From Candidatus Avelusimicrobium ruminicola (GTDB lineage: Bacteria > Elusimicrobiota > Elusimicrobia > Elusimicrobiales > Elusimicrobiaceae): 21,949 nt of DNA. The DNA is taken from assembly GCA_900319885.1 (NCBI GenBank), contig ONQH01000001.1, positions 1-21,949 of the forward strand. The letters run 5' to 3'. Positions 21,096 through 21,949 of the stretch are shown piece after piece. Under the pieces are notes generated by a model. The model made no database searches. It was not told the DNA's origin and saw nothing but the letters and a program-made list of their open reading frames with translations. How positions within the stretch are numbered: the first letter of the stretch is position 1; every line of letters begins with the position of its first letter. The position numbers were made by a program, and so were the translations under genes.

Positions 21096-21949
21096 ATGAA
21101 CGCGCCTACACTGAGCGACTTGCTTGCTAAATTTAAGGAGTATAGCCCCAACCAGGATACTTCTCTGATTGAGAAAGCCTATCATTTTGCCCAAAACGCC
21201 CATAAAGACCAAAAGCGCGAAAGCGGCGAACCGTATTTTACGCACTGTTGCCACGTGGCCAATATTTTAATGGATTTTAACTTGGATGCCGACACGATTT
21301 GTGCCGGCTTACTGCACGATACCGTAGAAGATACCGGGGTCACGCTGGAAGATTTACGCAAAGAGTTTAATAAAGAAATTGCGCACATGGTACAGGGGGT
21401 TACCAAAATTAGTGATTTGAAGTTTTCTTCCACGGATGAAGAAACCGTGGAAAACTGGCGTAAGATGCTTATTGCCGTGGCCGAAGATGTGCGCGTGATT
21501 TTAATCAAACTAGCAGACCGCACCCATAATATGCGTACGTTACAGTATATGCCCCCGGAAAAACAAAAATTTAAAGCGTACGAAACGATTTCGCTCTACG
21601 CTCCGCTAGCGCAGCGGTTGGGGATGTTTACCATCAAAACCGATTTGGAAGATTTATCCTTCAAATATTTACATCCGCAAGAATACGAGGATATTAAATC
21701 GCAGGTAGAGGCCCGCACCGCGGATCGCCAAGCGGCCCTGGAAACTTTCAAGAAAGCACTGGCCCCGGCTTTGGAAGCGGAACATTTGGAGTCGCGCATT
21801 TTGGCACGGGCCAAAAACTATTATTCCATTTACCGCAAAATGCAAAAACATAATTGTACATTTGCGGAAATCCAAGATTCGTTAGGCGTACGTATCATTA
21901 CCAAAACCGTGCCGGACTGCTACCGCGCGTTGGGGTTGGTGCATAGCGT
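21096..21949 (+). CDS. rel: (p)ppGpp synthetase/hydrolase, Rel/SpoT family (5' part, runs off the window)
   Basis: The first 284 codons of a Rel/SpoT stringent-response enzyme. The HD hydrolase domain is complete in its key residues: H50 (YFTHCCHVA), H74-D75 and E78-D79 (LLHDTVEDT), and D141-R-T-H-N (LADRTHNMRTL). The synthetase domain then begins (SRILARAKNYYSIYRKMQ, 233-250, then IQDSLGVRII, 259-268). An intact hydrolase half and a typical start of the synthetase half suggest a bifunctional enzyme, but the synthetase active site and the C-terminal TGS/ACT part lie beyond base 21949. GGGAG, 9 bases upstream and inside lpxB, supports the start; the gap to lpxB is 1 base. Confidence 0.95.
   Translation, partial: MNAPTLSDLLAKFKEYSPNQDTSLIEKAYHFAQNAHKDQKRESGEPYFTHCCHVANILMDFNLDADTICAGLLHDTVEDTGVTLEDLRKEFNKEIAHMVQGVTKISDLKFSSTDEETVENWRKMLIAVAEDVRVILIKLADRTHNMRTLQYMPPEKQKFKAYETISLYAPLAQRLGMFTIKTDLEDLSFKYLHPQEYEDIKSQVEARTADRQAALETFKKALAPALEAEHLESRILARAKNYYSIYRKMQKHNCTFAEIQDSLGVRIITKTVPDCYRALGLVHS

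Noticed and set aside
1..21949. CRISPR array, insertion sequence or prophage
   Set aside because: No regularly spaced repeats, transposase, integrase or phage structural genes were seen on either strand.

Overview
The window looks like chromosomal DNA of an anaerobic, fermentative, Gram-negative bacterium. A three-subunit NADH-linked [FeFe] hydrogenase and an oxygen-sensitive [4Fe-4S] serine dehydratase point to anaerobic fermentation. LpxB and a heptosyltransferase-like GT9 enzyme point to an LPS outer membrane, and GatCA to indirect amidation of Gln- and/or Asn-tRNA. This mix and the codon use would fit a gut-associated Elusimicrobiota, but that is inference: no marker in the window proves the phylum. 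Genes are packed tightly, with no gene-free stretch above about 135 bases. I see no insertion sequence, prophage, CRISPR array or rRNA.

Layout. 1-2679 (+): end of an RlmD/TrmA-type RNA uracil methyltransferase, then the PcrA/UvrD helicase. 2723-4018 (-): a CNNM/CorC-type (DUF21-CBS) membrane protein. 4152-8263 (+): hydC-hydB-hydA, with an extended -10 promoter, a dyad over the predicted transcription start and a strong terminator. 8317-9147 (-): an Mrp/NBP35 Fe-S carrier ATPase, just downstream of tRNA-His(GTG), which has its own promoter and terminator. 9333-12546 (-): a translationally coupled operon of sdaA, a Cache-domain membrane protein without an output domain, and GT9. 12587-13738 (+): two tandem MntP-like membrane proteins. 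13793-15931 (-): gatC-gatA-nudix. 16008-17216 (-): an S8 peptidase lipoprotein, divergent from 17263-17553 (+), a small CD225/dispanin-like membrane protein. 17593-19862 (-): ndk, then an alpha/beta-hydrolase-fold protein and a GH3-fold protein that both seem to lack catalytic residues. 19955-21949 (+): lpxB and the start of a Rel/SpoT (p)ppGpp enzyme.

How they fit together. The hydrogenase reoxidises NADH, probably with reduced ferredoxin, to make H2. Serine dehydratase feeds pyruvate into fermentation. Mrp may help supply Fe-S clusters. LpxB, GT9 and the exported proteins serve the envelope. The remainder is housekeeping: tRNA amidation, nucleotide balance, DNA repair and the stringent response.

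The most unusual observations are: promoters placed so close to their start codons that transcripts should be leaderless (ndk is clearest, with perfect -35 and -10 boxes); two neighbouring enzyme folds with degraded active sites behind ndk; a Cache sensor without output domain coupled to a glycosyltransferase; a 20-bp dyad at the hydrogenase transcription start; and a serine dehydratase whose tail is a basic extension without cysteine.
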